From positions 1 to 9,214 of the forward strand of contig JAWVYU010000203.1 of NCBI GenBank assembly GCA_033722575.1: 9,214 nucleotides of DNA. The letters are read 5' to 3'. Under the pieces are notes generated by a model. That model did not search any database. It worked only from the letters and a program-made list of their open reading frames with translations, and was not told where the DNA came from. Origin of the DNA: GCA-2748575 sp033722575 (GTDB taxonomy: Bacteria; Pseudomonadota; Gammaproteobacteria; Pseudomonadales; Ketobacteraceae). Positions 6,932 to 9,214 of this stretch are shown piece by piece (within the stretch, counting starts at the first letter, position 1; every line of letters begins with the position of its first letter). Made by a program: the position numbers and the translations under genes.

Positions 6932-8077
6932 TTATTCAACTAACAGCTGGCGGTATTGCCTGCAGATGGTGGCGGGTGCAAAACGACCCAGGGACTGTTC
7001 ATCCGGAGGGTCAACGCGGCCATCCAGCAGAGCCGACATCGCCACACTCAACGAAGTGACATCACCGGTGTTGAACAACAGACCCTGCGCTCCCTCTTCG
7101 AGGATTTCCCGTTGTCCGTAGCGACAATCGGAAACCGCCACAGGCACCCCGCAACACAGCGCCTCAATCAGCACGTTGCTCAAGCCTTCCCAGCGGGAGG
7201 CACTGATGTAGCCGGCAGACCTGGCAATATAGGCATGGGGATTGTCCATAAATCCCGGCATCAACACCTCGTCCTCAAGCCCCAGTTCCGTTCGCCGGGC
7301 CTCCAGAGGGGCCCGCAATTCACCCTCCCCCAGTATCAGCAGCCGGAAACGCCTGCCTTCCGCCTTTAACCGACCGCAGGCCTCCAGCAACAGGTCATAA
7401 CCCTTCTGATAGCATAGCCGACCCACGGCCACCAGGGTGGGCAATGCCGGATCCAGCAAGTCTGCCTGCTGTGGTTTTTCGCGGCATTTGTGCCTGATCT
7501 CGGCAGCGTCCACCGGATTATAGATTACCCTGATGCGGTTTTCGGGGAGCCTGTAGGTCTGCCGTATGCCTTCCGCCACTCCAATGGAGGGTGCCAGAAC
7601 GGCATGGGCCCGGCGATAAAGCCGGGGCACCAGCAGCTTTTTGAGAAAGCGATCCGTGGGAGTATCGTGAATCAGGTCATCCAAAGGGCTGGCGGCATCG
7701 CGAACCACACAGCGCACCCGCTCCCGTGACAGTGCAACCGCAGCCAGCGCTGCGAGGTTCGCATGGGTCAGGGTGGACAGGATTGCCCGGGGCTGCTCCT
7801 GTTTCAGGTAGCGCACCAATGCTGTAACAGAGCGGGACGGCTTGCCACCACCAAGGTTAATGACCCGCACCCCTTCCGGGATGATATTCCGGTACTCGCC
7901 ATCGTCCCGGCAAACCAGGATATCAACGGCAAGACCCTCCCGGATCAACAGCCCCGCCAGGCGCAGAAAAACCCGCTCAGCGCCGCCACCGGCGAAGGAC
8001 GGTATAAACAGTGCGACACGTGCTGCGGCATGAGCCTTGCGGGCGTTCCCGCTGGCGGCGTTAACAGGCTGCTCCAT
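6932..8077 (-). CDS. GT4-family glycosyltransferase (381 aa)
   Basis: This is a full-length GT-B/GT4 glycosyltransferase. After about 18 poorly conserved residues, the first beta strand and acceptor loop appear as VALFIPSFAGGGAERVF (21-37; the GGGAE pattern is typical). The hinge has HAVLAPSIGVAEGI and RVIYNPVD. The donor-binding domain has VAVGRLCYQKGYDLLLEA (G219-R220, K225-G226), LLILGEGELR, and EX7E formed by E297 and E305 in WEGLSNVLIEALCCGVPVA. The pattern N-P-V-D plus SRWEGLSNVLIEAL resembles transferases adding galactosamine-type or N-acetylhexosamine residues, but this does not fix the donor. ATG 8077 overlaps the upstream gene's stop by one base (TAATG), and GGGA lies 7 bases upstream as ribosome binding site. 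It is followed by the methyltransferase in the same operon. Function class is certain, sugar unknown. Confidence 0.94.
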   Translation of the reverse strand: MEQPVNAASGNARKAHAAARVALFIPSFAGGGAERVFLRLAGLLIREGLAVDILVCRDDGEYRNIIPEGVRVINLGGGKPSRSVTALVRYLKQEQPRAILSTLTHANLAALAAVALSRERVRCVVRDAASPLDDLIHDTPTDRFLKKLLVPRLYRRAHAVLAPSIGVAEGIRQTYRLPENRIRVIYNPVDAAEIRHKCREKPQQADLLDPALPTLVAVGRLCYQKGYDLLLEACGRLKAEGRRFRLLILGEGELRAPLEARRTELGLEDEVLMPGFMDNPHAYIARSAGYISASRWEGLSNVLIEALCCGVPVAVSDCRYGQREILEEGAQGLLFNTGDVTSLSVAMSALLDGRVDPPDEQSLGRFAPATICRQYRQLLVE

Positions 8078-9214
8078 TATGGTTTCCCGGTACCGGACAA
8101 TGCCAGATCAGTCAGCAGGCGATGATAGTCGTCTCCCACCACGCTCCAGTCAAACCGGCTGCGAACGAATTCGCCGCCCCGCTCTGCCAGATCCTGGCGC
8201 AGAGTCTGATCCCGCAGCAGCCGGCGAATCTTGTCTGCCAGGTTCCGGGGGTCCGCCGGTGCAGCCAGCAATCCGGTCTGCTCATGCCTGATCACATCCT
8301 TGATGGCAGGAAGCGATGAGGCCACCACTGCGCAGCCACAGCCCAGGGCTTCAACCGCCACCAGACCGAGACCTTCCTGATCGCCATCACCAGCAACCAC
8401 CGAAGGCACTACCGCAATGGCGGAGGCCTGCAGAAAACGGGGAATCCGGTGGTTTTCCACAGCCCCCAGAAATTCCACATGTTGCGTGATATTGAGCTGC
8501 CGTACCCGGGCCTCCAGTTGTTCTCGCAGTGCACCATCGCCTACCAGGAGCAGGTGTAATCCGGGGAATTCGCTAATCAGTTCTGCGATTGCCTGAAGCA
8601 GGAAAGAAACGCCTTTTTTTTCCGCCAGGCGCCCTACAAAAATCAATTGCTGCGGCTTGCGCACCACAGCCGTATCGGGCGTAAAGGTATCCTGCAGATC
8701 TACCCCCATGGAGAGAACCGCCAACTGCTTTGGCACTACGCGCAACTCATCGGTAATGTATCTGGCCATCGCTGAACTCACCACTGTTACACCATCCGCA
8801 CGGGATAAAACCCAGCGTTTCAAGGCTCGCCCCAGTCTGCCTTTAATGGCAAACAGGTCACCCCCGTGGGAAGTAACGCAGACCGGTACCTTTCTGCGGG
8901 ACAGTATCATTGCCAGAATCGCCAACAACCCCTGGGGAATAATCCAATGGGCATGAATCACATCCCATTGCCGGCGCCGAAGCAGATGCACCAGCGCAAC
9001 AATCTGCCCGAACACAAAAAACGGAATCAGAAAAAGCCGGGCTTTATTACTGCGGATATTTTCGAGAATACCCGAACCATAAGCCAGGGTTTCCATAGAC
9101 CTGAAAAAGTAGCGGTAACGCAACACTTCCGTGTTGTCCACCTGTTCACACCGGGCTGCACCGGGTGCTGAAGGAACCAGTGCGGTAACCGCGCATCCCC
9201 GCTTGCCCAGTTGC
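8077..9214 (-). CDS. GT4-family glycosyltransferase, N-terminus beyond window edge
   Basis: The frame is open to the right edge, with 378 complete codons visible. A GTG at 9141 could be called as start, but the 24 codons before it read LGKRGCAVTALVPSAPGAAR, a normal GT4 first strand and loop, with no ATG, so the gene begins outside the window. Numbering visible residues from the edge, HAHWIIPQG is near 87-95 and CVTSHGGDLFA near 112-122, both conserved in GT4 enzymes that act on lipid-linked intermediates. SMGVD follows in the hinge. LIFVGRLAEKKGVSFLL and the EX7E pair E280 and E288 in DQEGLGLVAVEALGCGCAVV form the donor site. Only perhaps 15-25 residues are missing. It is the first visible gene of the leftward operon and overlaps the next by one base; any promoter lies to the right. 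Donor sugar is unknown. Confidence 0.93.
   Translation of the reverse strand, partial: QLGKRGCAVTALVPSAPGAARCEQVDNTEVLRYRYFFRSMETLAYGSGILENIRSNKARLFLIPFFVFGQIVALVHLLRRRQWDVIHAHWIIPQGLLAILAMILSRRKVPVCVTSHGGDLFAIKGRLGRALKRWVLSRADGVTVVSSAMARYITDELRVVPKQLAVLSMGVDLQDTFTPDTAVVRKPQQLIFVGRLAEKKGVSFLLQAIAELISEFPGLHLLLVGDGALREQLEARVRQLNITQHVEFLGAVENHRIPRFLQASAIAVVPSVVAGDGDQEGLGLVAVEALGCGCAVVASSLPAIKDVIRHEQTGLLAAPADPRNLADKIRRLLRDQTLRQDLAERGGEFVRSRFDWSVVGDDYHRLLTDLALSGTGKP

Noticed and set aside
6363..7121. Plus-strand open frame of 252 codons crossing the methyltransferase and the next glycosyltransferase
   Set aside because: It runs antisense to two clear genes and their intergenic gap, and its His/Gly/Pro-rich composition shows no family motif.

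Overview
The window holds eight protein-coding genes. They cover almost every base and form one end of a surface-polysaccharide (O-antigen, capsule or exopolysaccharide) biosynthesis locus that abuts the housekeeping gene nadC. The NadC sequence, with a CGGC-type variant of the glycine-rich motif before NHR, together with moderately high GC and long glycosyltransferase operons, suggests a gammaproteobacterium of the Pseudomonas/Alcanivorax/Marinobacter kind. This is an inference from memory of family sequences, and no genus is assigned.

Layout. (1) Bases 1-576, plus strand: the 3' two-thirds of nadC, cut by the left edge. (2) Bases 613-6040, plus strand: a tight run of a compact GT4 glycosyltransferase, a glutamine-dependent asparagine-synthase-like amidotransferase, a second GT4 glycosyltransferase and a Wzx-type flippase. 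The last three overlap at their start/stop codons. (3) Bases 6041-6056: a very short convergent gap, with a possible bidirectional terminator formed across both stop codons. (4) Bases 6057-9214, minus strand: an operon transcribed leftward. In transcription order it has a GT4 glycosyltransferase whose N-terminus lies beyond the right edge, another GT4 glycosyltransferase overlapping it by one base, and a class I SAM-dependent methyltransferase.

How they could work together. The glycosyltransferases would add sugars one by one to an undecaprenyl-linked oligosaccharide on the cytoplasmic face. The AsnB-like enzyme would amidate a carboxylated sugar such as a uronic acid, and the methyltransferase would methylate a sugar or other group. 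The flippase would export the lipid-linked repeat unit. No polymerase (Wzy), chain-length regulator, ligase, initiating sugar-phosphate transferase or nucleotide-sugar synthesis gene is visible, so the window is only part of the locus.

I see no RNA gene, CRISPR array, insertion sequence, attachment site or stretch over 300 bases without a gene. I did not find an undescribed system. The points most worth a second look are the predicted sugar-amidating enzyme, a short patch of unusual codons near the end of nadC next to the junction with the polysaccharide genes, and three start-site corrections.
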